From Stenotrophomonas tumulicola (GTDB lineage: Bacteria > Pseudomonadota > Gammaproteobacteria > Xanthomonadales > Xanthomonadaceae): a stretch of DNA of 64,000 nucleotides. Shown here one piece after another: positions 26,805-35,579 of the stretch. Under the pieces are notes generated by a model. It worked only from the letters and a program-made list of their open reading frames with translations. It did no database searches and was not told where the DNA came from. Each line of letters opens with the position of its first letter. The stretch's first letter is position 1. Both the position numbers and the translations under genes were made by a program. Location of the stretch: contig NZ_JACGXS010000008.1 in NCBI RefSeq assembly GCF_014117215.1, forward strand, positions 1-64,000. The letters are read 5' to 3'.

Positions 26805-28088
26805 ATGGGTATCGCACTGCTCTTCTTCGTATTCGCGCTGCTGCTGTTGATCGGCGTACCGGTGGCCTATGCGTTGGCCGCCGCCGCGCTGGCCACCCTG
26901 CTGTACCTGGACATTCCCAGCATCGTGCTGGTGCAGCAGATCTCCGCCGGCACCGGCTCGGCGTCGCTGATCGCCATTCCGCTGTTCATCTTCGCCGGCG
27001 AGATCATGATGCGCGGCGGCATCTCCGAACGCCTGATCGCGCTGGCGTCGTCGCTGGTCGGCCGCATGCGTGGCGGCCTCGGCCAGGTATCCATCCTGTC
27101 ATCGCTGTTCTTCGGCGGCGTTTCGGGCTCGGCCATCGCCGACGTGTCCGCGGTGGGCGGTACGATGATTCCGCAGATGGTGAAACGGGGCTATGACCGC
27201 GATTTCGCGGTCAATGTCAGCATCACCGCCGCGCTGGTGGCGCTGCTGGTCCCGCCATCGCACAACCTGATCCTGTTCTCGGCCGCCGCAGGTGGCGGCC
27301 TGTCCATTGCCGATCTGTTCGCGGCGGGCATCGTACCGGCGCTGTTGATGACCGTGACCCTGATGGTCACCGGCTACCTGGTCGCGCGCCGCCGTGGCTA
27401 CGGCGTGGAAGTGTTTCCTGGCTGGCGTGCAGTGCTGTTGCGCACCGTATCGGCCCTGCCCGGCCTGGGCCTGGTGGCGCTGATCTTCATCGGCATCCGT
27501 GCCGGCATCTTCACCGCGGTGGAAAGTGCGGCCATCGCCGTGGTCTACGCGTTGCTGGTGACCACCGTGCTGTACCGGCAGCTGCCCTGGCGCGAGTTCT
27601 TCGGCACCGTCATCCACGCTGCGCGCAGCACCGGCGTGATCCTGTTCGTGATCGCCACCGCCGCCGTGTTCGGTTGGTTGCTGGCCTACCTGCAGGTACC
27701 GACCGCTGCGGTGGACTTCCTGCAGTCGTTCGCGCACAGCCAGTTCATGGTGCTGTTGATGATCGTGGTGATGCTCCTGCTGCTGGGTACCTTCATGGAC
27801 CTGGCGCCGATGATCCTGATCTGCACGCCGATCTTCCTGCCGGTGGCCAAGGCCTATGGCATCGACCCGATCCATTTCGGCCTGGTGCTGGTGTTGACCG
27901 GCGGCCTCGGCCTGGTGACCCCGCCGGTAGGCTCGGTGCTGTTCATCGGCACCGCCATCGGCAAGATCACCGTGGGCCAGAGCATGCGCAGCATCTGGCC
28001 GTTCTGGTTCGCCGCGCTGGCCGTACTGCTGGTCGTCACCTTCTTCCCCGGCCTGTCGCTATGGCTGCCACAGCTGCTGCGCGCGTGA
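26805..28088 (+). CDS. TRAP transporter large permease, DctM family
   Basis: 427 residues, about a dozen membrane segments, with DctM/SiaM family landmarks: LIGVPVAYALAAAALATLL, IPLFIFAGEIMMRGGISERL, FFGGVSGSAIADVSAVG and GLVLVLTGGLGLVTPPVGSV. This is the transport subunit of the TRAP system. Two starts are possible: TTG at 26799, overlapping the dctQ stop with AAGGAG 4 bases upstream, or ATG at 26805 with the same AAGGAG 10 bases upstream; the ATG was taken. The product is an inner-membrane protein working with DctP and DctQ on the same putative uronide. Confidence 0.92.
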   Translation: MGIALLFFVFALLLLIGVPVAYALAAAALATLLYLDIPSIVLVQQISAGTGSASLIAIPLFIFAGEIMMRGGISERLIALASSLVGRMRGGLGQVSILSSLFFGGVSGSAIADVSAVGGTMIPQMVKRGYDRDFAVNVSITAALVALLVPPSHNLILFSAAAGGGLSIADLFAAGIVPALLMTVTLMVTGYLVARRRGYGVEVFPGWRAVLLRTVSALPGLGLVALIFIGIRAGIFTAVESAAIAVVYALLVTTVLYRQLPWREFFGTVIHAARSTGVILFVIATAAVFGWLLAYLQVPTAAVDFLQSFAHSQFMVLLMIVVMLLLLGTFMDLAPMILICTPIFLPVAKAYGIDPIHFGLVLVLTGGLGLVTPPVGSVLFIGTAIGKITVGQSMRSIWPFWFAALAVLLVVTFFPGLSLWLPQLLRA

Positions 28089-28165
28089 TGGACACGGGCA
28101 CGCAGCCACGCTCCTTGCCGGGCATCGTCCGGCATGACCGATCATCCTTCCCGGGAGGAAATACG

Positions 28166-29755
28166 ATGCAGTTGAAGCACGCTTTGAAAACCCTGCTTGC
28201 CGGTGGGCTGTTGCTGCTGGCCTCGATGGCCGTCGCCGCCGAGCCCGCTGCCGCGCCGACGTGGAAGCGTGGCATCGAGAACCAGCGCCAGGCCGATCTC
28301 GGCAACGGCAGCTTCCTCAACCCGGTCTTCGCCGGTGATCGGCCGGACCCTTCGGTACTGAAGGATGGTGATGACTATTATCTCACCCTCTCCTCGTTCG
28401 ATGCCTACCCCGGCCTGCCGCTGTGGCACTCGCGCGACCTGGTCAACTGGCAACCGCTGGGCCATGCGATCACGAAGAATGTCGGCGCGATCTGGGCACC
28501 GGACATCATCAAGCACGAAGGCCGCTACTACATCTACTTCCCCGCGCGCACCGGCGAGACCCGCAGCAACTTCGTGGTCTGGGCCGACGACATCAAGGGG
28601 CCGTGGAGCGAGCCGATCGACATCGGCCTGGAGAAGTACATCGACCCGGGCCATGCCGTCGGCGAAGACGGCAAGCGCTATCTGTTCCTCAGCGGCGGCG
28701 ACTACGTGCAACTGGCCGACGATGGCCTGAGCGTGGCCGGCACGCCGAAACACGTCTACGACGGCTGGAAATACCCGGAAAGCTGGGATGTCGAGGCGTA
28801 CGCGCAGGAAGGCCCGAAGATCAATTTCCGCGATGGCTGGTACTACATGACCACCGCCGTGGGGGGAACCGCCGGTCCGCCGACCGGGCACATGGTGATC
28901 ACCGCGCGTTCGCGTTCGATCCATGGCCCGTGGGTGAATGCCCCGAACAATCCGATCATGCGTACGCAGTCGGCGGCCGAACCCTGGTGGTCGCGCGGCC
29001 ATGCCACGGTGATCGAAGGCACCGACGGACGCTGGTGGATGATGTACCACGGTTACGAGAACGGGTACTGGACGCTGGGGCGGCAGGCGCTGCTGGAACC
29101 CATCGAGTGGACCGACGACGGCTGGTTCGTGGCCAAGGGCGACGATCTGGGGCAACCGTTGCGCAAGCCGTCCGGCGAATCGGTCGGCCAGCACGGCATG
29201 GCGCTCTCGGACAGCTTCAGCGGCAGCAAGCTCGGCCCGCAATGGTCGTTCTTCAACCCTGCACAGGACGAGTACAGGCGCCTGGGGTTCACCGGCAACG
29301 GGTTGGTGCTGCAGGGCAAGGGCGAGACGCCGCGCGACAGCTCGCCGCTGACCGCCATTGCCGGTGACAAGGCCTACCAGTTCGAGGTCGAGATGGACAT
29401 CGCCCCCGGCGCGGTCGGCGGTGCCCTGCTCTACTACAGCGACCGCCTGTACGTGGGCGTGGGCAGCAACGGCGAGAAGTTCATCATGCACCGCTACGGC
29501 GAGGAGCGCCCCACCCGGCTGCCGCCGGGCGAGAAAGGTGGCAAGCTGTGGCTGCGGGTCACCAACAACCGCCACATCGTGACCATCCATTCCAGCACCG
29601 ATGGCACGACCTGGCAGAAGTATCCCGTCCAGATGGAGGTGTCCGGTTACCATCACAACGTGGCCGGCAAGTTCCTGGCGCTGAAACCGGCCATCTATGC
29701 GGCCGGTGACGGTGCGGTGACCTTCCGCAATTTCCGCTACCGCGCGCTCGATTGA
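28166..29755 (+). CDS. Exported glycoside hydrolase family 43 protein
   Basis: 529 residues with signal peptide (LLAGGLLLLASMAVAAEP). Residues about 50-340 form a GH43-type five-bladed propeller. The general base Asp lies in GDRPDPSVLKDGD, the pKa-modulating Asp in IWAPDIIKH, and the general-acid Glu in QEGPKINF. Residues about 350-529 form a beta-sandwich (DUF1349/GH43 C-terminal type). GH43 enzymes release arabinose, xylose or galactose from plant polysaccharide side chains; specificity here is unknown. GGGAGGAA precedes the ATG. It lies 77 bases after the TRAP permease and just before the LacI gene, so it belongs to the same inducible set. A hairpin covers its stop codon. Confidence 0.9.
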   Translation: MQLKHALKTLLAGGLLLLASMAVAAEPAAAPTWKRGIENQRQADLGNGSFLNPVFAGDRPDPSVLKDGDDYYLTLSSFDAYPGLPLWHSRDLVNWQPLGHAITKNVGAIWAPDIIKHEGRYYIYFPARTGETRSNFVVWADDIKGPWSEPIDIGLEKYIDPGHAVGEDGKRYLFLSGGDYVQLADDGLSVAGTPKHVYDGWKYPESWDVEAYAQEGPKINFRDGWYYMTTAVGGTAGPPTGHMVITARSRSIHGPWVNAPNNPIMRTQSAAEPWWSRGHATVIEGTDGRWWMMYHGYENGYWTLGRQALLEPIEWTDDGWFVAKGDDLGQPLRKPSGESVGQHGMALSDSFSGSKLGPQWSFFNPAQDEYRRLGFTGNGLVLQGKGETPRDSSPLTAIAGDKAYQFEVEMDIAPGAVGGALLYYSDRLYVGVGSNGEKFIMHRYGEERPTRLPPGEKGGKLWLRVTNNRHIVTIHSSTDGTTWQKYPVQMEVSGYHHNVAGKFLALKPAIYAAGDGAVTFRNFRYRALD

Positions 29756-29762
29756 GCGCGCG
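29741..29762 (+). terminator. Hairpin spanning the GH43 stop codon
   Basis: CGCGCGCTC-GATT-GAGCGCGCG, a 9-bp GC-rich stem with a four-base loop. The TGA stop runs from loop into the right arm. It may attenuate transcription between the transport/GH43 genes and the regulator gene. Confidence 0.45.
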
Positions 29763-29794
29763 GCCAGAATCCCTGGGCTTACCTGGTTCAAGAC

Positions 29795-30856
29795 ATGTCA
29801 GTGCGCAACAAGAACGATGCTGCTCCGTCGGCATTCGGAAAGGGCAAGGCCGCCACGATCAACGACATCGCACGACTGTCGGGGGTCTCCAAGAAAACGG
29901 TTTCAAGGATCATCAACAACTCGCCGCTGGTCCGCAAGGACACGCGCGAGAAGGTTGAAGCGCTGATGCGCGAAGTGGGCTACACGCCGGATCCCCTGGC
30001 CCGGGGGCTGGCGTTCCGACGCTCGTTCCTGATCGGCATGGTGTACGACAACCCGACTGCGCAATACATCGTCGACATGCAGTACGGCGCGCTGGATGCC
30101 CTGCGCGGTTCCAGCTTCGAACTGGTGGTGCATCCCTGCGACAGCCGCAGTCCGGGTTATATCGATGGCGTCTGCCGCTTCGTGCAGCAGCAGAAGCTGC
30201 ACGGGGTGATCCTGGTGCCGCGTGCCTCGGAAGACCAGGCGCTGGCCGACGCGCTGGCCGAGGTCGGTTGCCGCTTCACCCGCATCGCCTCGCTGCCGCT
30301 GGACGAAACCTCGCAGATGGTGGTCACCCACGACCGCGACGGTGCTGCCGAAGCGGCCGATTACCTGCTGTCGCTGGGCCATCGCGATATCGCCCTGGTA
30401 ACCGGGCCGAGCGCCTACCGCTCGGCGCATGAACGCACCGCAGGCTTCATCGAGGCCCTGGCAAAACGCGGCATCGAGCTGCCGAAGGATCGCATCGTCG
30501 AAGCCGGCTACACCTTTGAATCCGGCGTGGCGGCGGCAGAGAAGCTGCTGCTGGGCAAGCAGCGGCCGACCGCCATCTTCACCGGCAACGATGAAATGGC
30601 CGCGGGTATCTACAAGGTGGCGCTGCGGGCGGGTATCAACATCCCGCGCCAGCTGTCGATCATCGGCTACGACGACAGCCCGTTGGCTTCGCGCCTGTGG
30701 CCGTCGTTGACCTCGGTCCGCCGGCATACGCGCGATACCGGGCGCACGGCGGCGGCGATGCTGATCCAGCCCGAAGGCCAGCCGACGATGCAGATCGCCA
30801 GCGTGCGTCCGCACCTGATCGTGCGGGATTCGTGCCAGCCACCGGAAGACGAATGA
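29795..30856 (+). CDS. LacI-family transcriptional regulator of the uronate locus
   Basis: 353 residues. The LacI helix-turn-helix lies at about residues 20-45 (ATINDIARLSGVSKKTVSRI), after an unusually long 19-residue leader. The hinge and periplasmic-binding-like effector domain follow, with GVILVPRASED, TGNDEMAAGIYKVALRAG and IIGYDDSPLASRLWP. It sits between the GH43 gene and kduI. The palindrome TGACACCGGTGTC(C) directly upstream of kduI is the best candidate operator, with related sites before the FAH operon and the TBDR genes. KDG or a related keto-sugar acid would be the expected inducer; that is inference. Confidence 0.92.
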   Translation: MSVRNKNDAAPSAFGKGKAATINDIARLSGVSKKTVSRIINNSPLVRKDTREKVEALMREVGYTPDPLARGLAFRRSFLIGMVYDNPTAQYIVDMQYGALDALRGSSFELVVHPCDSRSPGYIDGVCRFVQQQKLHGVILVPRASEDQALADALAEVGCRFTRIASLPLDETSQMVVTHDRDGAAEAADYLLSLGHRDIALVTGPSAYRSAHERTAGFIEALAKRGIELPKDRIVEAGYTFESGVAAAEKLLLGKQRPTAIFTGNDEMAAGIYKVALRAGINIPRQLSIIGYDDSPLASRLWPSLTSVRRHTRDTGRTAAAMLIQPEGQPTMQIASVRPHLIVRDSCQPPEDE

Positions 30857-30917
30857 ATCGAAATGCGCCGGGGATGACCCGGCGCCACTGCACCAGCGCG
30901 GTACCTTGCGCTGCAAA

Positions 30918-31851
<934 letters not shown>

Positions 31852-31862
31852 CGCCCTGCAGT

Positions 31863-31886
31863 GCCGCCGGCGTCGATGCCGGCGGT
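31863..31886 (+). other. Short hairpin between kduI and kduD
   Basis: GCCGCCGGC-N6-GCCGGCGGT, a 9-bp stem with one G-T pair, in the 65-base gap. It lacks a T run and probably stabilises or modulates the kduI transcript end rather than stopping transcription fully. Confidence 0.35.
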
Positions 31887-31916
31887 GCTCAACCACTTAC
31901 AAGGAATGCATCCGCA

Positions 31917-32672
31917 ATGGCTAATCCGTTCAGTCTGGAAGGCAAGGTCGCGCTGGTCACTGGTGGCAACACCGGCCTGGGGCAGGGTATCGCCGTGGCA
32001 TTGGCCGCCGCCGGCGCCGACGTTGCCGTGGCCGGCATCGCACCGCCGACCGAAACCGTCGAAAAGATCACCGCGCTGGGCCGCCGCTGCCTGGCCATCG
32101 AAGCCAACCTGATCAGCATCGAGCCGGTCGAACGCGTGGTTCGCGAAACCATCGAAGGACTGGGCGGGCTGGACATCCTGGTCAACAACGCCGGCCTGAT
32201 CCGTCGCGCCGATGCGGTGGATTTCAGCGAGCAGGACTGGGATGACGTGATGAACGTCAACATCAAGTCCGCTTTCTTCATCTCGCAGGCGGCCGGCCGT
32301 CATTTCATTGCGCAGGGCCGCGGCAAGATCATCAACATCGCCTCCATGCTGTCCTTCCAGGGCGGCATCCGCGTGCCGTCGTACACCGCCAGCAAGAGCG
32401 GCATCGCCGGCATCACCCGGTTGCTGGCCAACGAGTGGGCAGGCAAGGGCATCAGCGTCAATGCCATCGCGCCCGGCTACATGGCCACCGACAACACCGC
32501 CGCGCTGCGTGCCGACGAGGACCGCAACAAGTCGATCCTCGACCGCATTCCGGCGGCGCGCTGGGGTACGCCGGATGATCTGGGTGGCGCTGCGGTGTTC
32601 CTCGCTTCGTCGGCTTCGGATTACGTCAACGGCGCGGTGCTGCCGGTCGACGGTGGCTGGCTTGCCCGATAA
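31917..32672 (+). CDS. kduD: 2-deoxy-D-gluconate 3-dehydrogenase / 2,5-diketo-3-deoxygluconate reductase
   Basis: 251-residue short-chain dehydrogenase. TGGNTGLGQG binds the cofactor, NNAG is present, and the catalytic Ser and Tyr-Lys lie in SMLSFQGG and YTASKSG. It reduces the KduI product 2,5-diketo-3-deoxygluconate to KDG. Adjacency to kduI and overall sequence pattern support KduD over a generic SDR. The start at 31917 has AAGGA 11 bases upstream, a slightly long spacing. KDG then goes to KdgK. Confidence 0.95.
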   Translation: MANPFSLEGKVALVTGGNTGLGQGIAVALAAAGADVAVAGIAPPTETVEKITALGRRCLAIEANLISIEPVERVVRETIEGLGGLDILVNNAGLIRRADAVDFSEQDWDDVMNVNIKSAFFISQAAGRHFIAQGRGKIINIASMLSFQGGIRVPSYTASKSGIAGITRLLANEWAGKGISVNAIAPGYMATDNTAALRADEDRNKSILDRIPAARWGTPDDLGGAAVFLASSASDYVNGAVLPVDGGWLAR

Positions 32673-32690
32673 GCCTCGGGACGTTGGAGG

Positions 32691-32711
32691 GTGACGACCG
32701 TTGGTCGTCAC
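32691..32711 (+). terminator. Hairpin after kduD
   Basis: GTGACGACC-GTT-GGTCGTCAC, a perfect 9-bp stem 18 bases after the kduD stop. It probably terminates the kduI-kduD transcript, so the next gene may have its own promoter. Confidence 0.5.
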
Positions 32712-32737
32712 GCTCTTGCCCTCAGTGCAGAAAAGCC

Positions 32738-32759
32738 GCCGAGCGTGGCTCGGCGCTAC
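32738..32759 (-). repeat. SMAG (GTAG) palindromic repeat, single
   Basis: GCCGAGCGTGGCTCGGCGCT-AC, the reverse orientation of GTAGCGCCGAGCCACGCTCG-GC. It lies directly upstream of the esterase-cupin gene and reaches to within 13 bases of its ATG, so it sits in that gene's leader. Confidence 0.7.
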
Positions 32760-32772
32760 AGGAGTGACGACG

Positions 32773-33876
32773 ATGCTGCGTCTGATGCTGCTGCTGCCGT
32801 TGCTGTTCGCGCCTGTGGCCCACGCCGCGCCGCAGCGTGTCTTCATTGCCGGTGATTCCACCGCCGCCGCCTATGGCCCCGAGCGCGCGCCGCAGGCTGG
32901 GTGGGGGCAGGCGTTGCAGGGCTACCTGGATCCTGCACGCTGGGACGTGCGCAACCACGCCAAGGGCGGGCGCAGCACGCGCAGCTTCATCGCCGAAGGG
33001 CGCCTGGATGCCATCGCAGAAGATCTGCAGCGTGGCGACGTATTGCTGATCCAGTTCGGCCACAACGACGCGAAGTTCGAAGATCCCACGCGTTACGCCG
33101 ACCCCGCCGGCGAGTACGCCGGGTTCCTGATGCGCTACGTGCAGTTGGCCCGCGACAAGGACGCCACGCCGGTACTGGTTACCCCGGCGACGCGCCTGCT
33201 GTACGACTTCGGTTCACTGCTGGATACGCACGGCCTTTACACCCAGGCGATGAAACAGCTGGCCACCCGCGAAGACATCGCGCTGATCGACCTCAACGAC
33301 AGCTCCACGCGCTGGATCCGCGCGCTGGGCGAGCAGGGTGCCAGGCCATACTTCCTGTTCGTCCCGGAGCACGGCAAGGCCGACGGCACGCATTTCAGCA
33401 ACGCCGGCGCCAATGCCGTGGCATGCCTGGTGGTGCGTGACTGGGTGGCGCTGCAGCCGGACATCAAGCCGGCACTGGCGCGCGATATCGATTGCGACGT
33501 GAGCGACGGCGCAGGGCAGGGCGCTCACGTCGCGCGACCTTCGCAGGTGGTGCACGAAGATGACATCGCCCGCAGCCAGCCCGGTCCGCACGGTGGCGCT
33601 GGTCCGACCACCGCCTACCCGTTCTTCGCCGATGCGGAAGGGCTGCCGTTCGTACTGCGCAAGCGCGTACTGCACAAGGGAGCGGGCATCGGCCTGCATC
33701 CGCAGCACAAGGACGAGATCTATTACATCGTCAGCGGCGAAGGGTCCTACGTGCTGGATGGCAAGCAGTTCGACGTGCGTGCGGGCCATGCGCTGCTGAC
33801 GCGCGCCGGCAGCATGCACGCACTGCAGCAGCGCGGCGAAGAAGACCTGGTCGTGCTGCTGGCGTACCCGCGGTAA
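32773..33876 (+). CDS. Rhamnogalacturonan acetylesterase (CE12-like) fused to a C-terminal cupin
   Basis: 367 residues with a signal peptide (LMLLLPLLFAPVAHAAP). Residues about 20-235 form an SGNH/GDSL hydrolase: block I GDSTAAAYG, block II GGRSTRSF, block III FGHND, and block V DGTHFSNAGA with the catalytic Asp-His. This pattern is that of rhamnogalacturonan acetylesterases, which deacetylate pectin. Residues about 275-367 add a cupin: GIGLHPQHKDEIYYIVSGEG and a later His in GSMHAL. The stand-alone enzyme usually lacks such a domain; the cupin may act on unsaturated uronates like KdgF or may bind sugar. The start at 32773 follows AGGAG. A hairpin separates it from kduD. Confidence 0.87.
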   Translation: MLRLMLLLPLLFAPVAHAAPQRVFIAGDSTAAAYGPERAPQAGWGQALQGYLDPARWDVRNHAKGGRSTRSFIAEGRLDAIAEDLQRGDVLLIQFGHNDAKFEDPTRYADPAGEYAGFLMRYVQLARDKDATPVLVTPATRLLYDFGSLLDTHGLYTQAMKQLATREDIALIDLNDSSTRWIRALGEQGARPYFLFVPEHGKADGTHFSNAGANAVACLVVRDWVALQPDIKPALARDIDCDVSDGAGQGAHVARPSQVVHEDDIARSQPGPHGGAGPTTAYPFFADAEGLPFVLRKRVLHKGAGIGLHPQHKDEIYYIVSGEGSYVLDGKQFDVRAGHALLTRAGSMHALQQRGEEDLVVLLAYPR

Positions 33877-33889
33877 AGGGTATTGGTGG

Positions 33890-33924
33890 GGCCAGGTCCC
33901 TTCCGCAGGAAAAGGGACCTGGCC
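33890..33924. terminator. Bidirectional terminator between the uronate operon and phhA
   Basis: GGCCAGGTCCCTT-N9-AAGGGACCTGGCC, a perfect 13-bp stem with a small loop between two convergent genes. It can serve both the esterase-cupin transcript and the phhA transcript. Confidence 0.75.
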
Positions 33925-33928
33925 GCCC

Positions 33929-34822
33929 TCACACGTCGCCGCCGTCGGCCCAGCCTTCGCCGGTGCCTTGCTGGAATACGCGATCGGCCACATGTACCTC
34001 GCCGGCTGGCAGCTGCGGCTGCCCTGCAACGGCGGCGTAGATCGGGGTGAAGTCCGGCGATGTCGCCTGCATCAGCTGCTCGAAGCTGTCGATGACGAAG
34101 TAGGTCTTCTGGAAGGTATCGATGCGGTAGCGGGTGCGCATGATCCGTTCCAGGTCGAAGCCGATGCGGTTCGGCGCCGCCGATTCCAGCGAGTACAGCG
34201 ATTCACCCTTGGACGAGACGATGCCTGCGCCATAGATGCGCAGACCCTCCGGCGTGTTGATCAGGCCGAATTCCACCGTGTACCAGTACAGCCGCGTCAG
34301 GTTCTGCAGCGCGTCCGGGCCGAGCGCATGCGCCTTCACGCCACCGCGCCCGTAGGCCTCCATGTAGTTGGCGAACACCGGGTTCATCAACAACGGCACA
34401 TGCCCGAACAGGTCATGGAACATGTCCGGCTCGGCGATGTAATCGATCTGGTCCGGGCGGCGGATCCACCAGGTGACCGGGAAGCGCCGGTTGGCCAGGT
34501 GGTCGAAGAAATCCAGCTCCGGCAGCAGGCCTTCCACGCCCACCAGCGTCCAGCCGGTCGCCGCGCCCAGCACTTCATTGAGCTGGTCGAAACGTGGAAT
34601 GCGATCCGCGCTCATGCCCATCTCGTCCTGCGCATCGAGGAATTCCTGGCAGGCACGACCCTCCAGCAAAGCGCGCTGGCGTGCGTACAGGGTGCTCCAG
34701 GTCGCATGATCGTCCGCGCTGTAGGTGTCCCACGGCTGCTCGACCAAGGCCGTCGTATAGACCGGCACATAGCCCTTGTCGGTCTGCTGGTGCTCGACGC
34801 GGCGGGGTTGGGTCTGGTCCAT
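33929..34822 (-). CDS. phhA: Phenylalanine 4-monooxygenase
   Basis: 297-residue iron- and pterin-dependent hydroxylase converting phenylalanine to tyrosine. The iron-binding histidines lie in FHDLFGHVPLL and the third ligand Glu in WYTVEFGL. The length and DKGYVPVYTTALVEQPWDTY N terminus fit bacterial PhhA. It is divergent from an Lrp/AsnC-type regulator gene with a 124-base shared region carrying a 15-bp palindrome, the arrangement expected if that regulator controls aromatic amino-acid breakdown. A good Shine-Dalgarno was not obvious. Confidence 0.95.
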   Translation of the reverse strand: MDQTQPRRVEHQQTDKGYVPVYTTALVEQPWDTYSADDHATWSTLYARQRALLEGRACQEFLDAQDEMGMSADRIPRFDQLNEVLGAATGWTLVGVEGLLPELDFFDHLANRRFPVTWWIRRPDQIDYIAEPDMFHDLFGHVPLLMNPVFANYMEAYGRGGVKAHALGPDALQNLTRLYWYTVEFGLINTPEGLRIYGAGIVSSKGESLYSLESAAPNRIGFDLERIMRTRYRIDTFQKTYFVIDSFEQLMQATSPDFTPIYAAVAGQPQLPAGEVHVADRVFQQGTGEGWADGGDV

Positions 34823-34907
34823 CGGTTGGCTCCATGCGGGTATCTGACGATGCTAGGGCAGGGGCCGCGCAACAGGGTTGCAAAGTTGCGCGCGGACAGC
34901 CAGTTGG

Positions 34908-34922
34908 CGCAATATCATTGCG
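34908..34922. promoter_or_regulatory. 15-bp palindrome between phhA and the Lrp-type regulator
   Basis: CGCAAT-ATC-ATTGCG, a perfect 6-3-6 inverted repeat with an AT-rich centre. Lrp/AsnC proteins bind degenerate 15-bp palindromes of this kind. It lies 25 bases before the regulator ATG and 86 bases before phhA. Confidence 0.5.
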
Positions 34923-34946
34923 TACAACTCATGTTGCGAGGCAGCA

Positions 34947-35429
34947 ATGTCCGTTGAAGTCCAGTTCGACCGCACGGATCTACGCCTCTTGGCCGAGATC
35001 CAGCGGGATGGCCGCGCCACCAATGCCGAGCTCGCCGGCCGGGTGAACCTATCGCCTTCAGCCTGCCTGCGCCGCCTGCAGCGGCTGGAAGGCGAGGGTG
35101 TCATCACCGGCTACGGTGCGCGGCTGGAGCCGAAACAGATCGGCCTGGGCCTGCAGGCATTCGTGCGCGTGCAGCTGGAGAAGCATGACCAGGCGGCCAT
35201 CGAACGGTTTGCCGACAGCGTGGTGGAATGGGACGAAGTCGTGGCCTGCCACGCCTTGACCGGCGACATGGATTACCTGCTGCAGATCTATGTACGCGAC
35301 CTGGAGCATTTTTCCAGCTTCCTGCTGGACAAGCTGCTCAATGCTTCCGGCGTGGCCGATGTCAATTCCAGCTTCGTGCTGCGCACGGTGAAGCCGTCCC
35401 GCGCGCTGCCGCTGTCGCAGCTGGAATGA
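34947..35429 (+). CDS. Lrp/AsnC-family transcriptional regulator
   Basis: 160 residues. An N-terminal winged helix-turn-helix (DLRLLAEIQRDGRATNAELA and LSPSACLRRLQRLE) is followed by a RAM/effector domain (LTGDMDYLLQIYVRDLEHF). Lrp-type proteins act as dimers or octamers sensing amino acids. Divergence from phhA and the intervening palindrome suggest it controls phenylalanine hydroxylase, a role seen for phhA-linked AsnC-type regulators. The start at 34947 has GAGG 6 bases upstream; an upstream ATG 23 codons earlier was rejected because the family starts near here. Confidence 0.92.
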   Translation: MSVEVQFDRTDLRLLAEIQRDGRATNAELAGRVNLSPSACLRRLQRLEGEGVITGYGARLEPKQIGLGLQAFVRVQLEKHDQAAIERFADSVVEWDEVVACHALTGDMDYLLQIYVRDLEHFSSFLLDKLLNASGVADVNSSFVLRTVKPSRALPLSQLE

Positions 35430-35446
35430 CGCAGGTGCGGCAAAGC

Positions 35447-35465
35447 AGCGGGGCATGGCCCCGCT
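35447..35465 (+). terminator. Hairpin after the Lrp-type regulator gene
   Basis: AGCGGGG-CATGG-CCCCGCT (AGCGGGGCATGGCCCCGCT), a 7-bp perfect stem 18 bases after the stop codon, followed by CTACC. It is similar in plan to the SMAG units nearby and probably ends transcription. Confidence 0.5.
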
Positions 35466-35488
35466 CTACCCATCCCCATCCCCCATTC

Positions 35489-35544
35489 CGCCGGGCATGG
35501 TCCGGCGCTACACCCTGCCGGGTAGCGCCGAGCCATGCTCGGCG
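35489..35544. repeat. SMAG (GTAG) palindromic repeat pair, back to back
   Basis: CGCCGGGCATGGTCCGGCGC-TAC (35489-35511) followed after ten bases by GTAGCGCCGAGCCATGCTCG-GC (35522-35544). Unlike most pairs in the window, the GTAG ends face each other. Located between the convergent Lrp-type and patatin genes. Confidence 0.75.
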
Positions 35545-35579
35545 AGCGCAGCGGCGGCCGGCGGCCTGTACCGGCCTGG

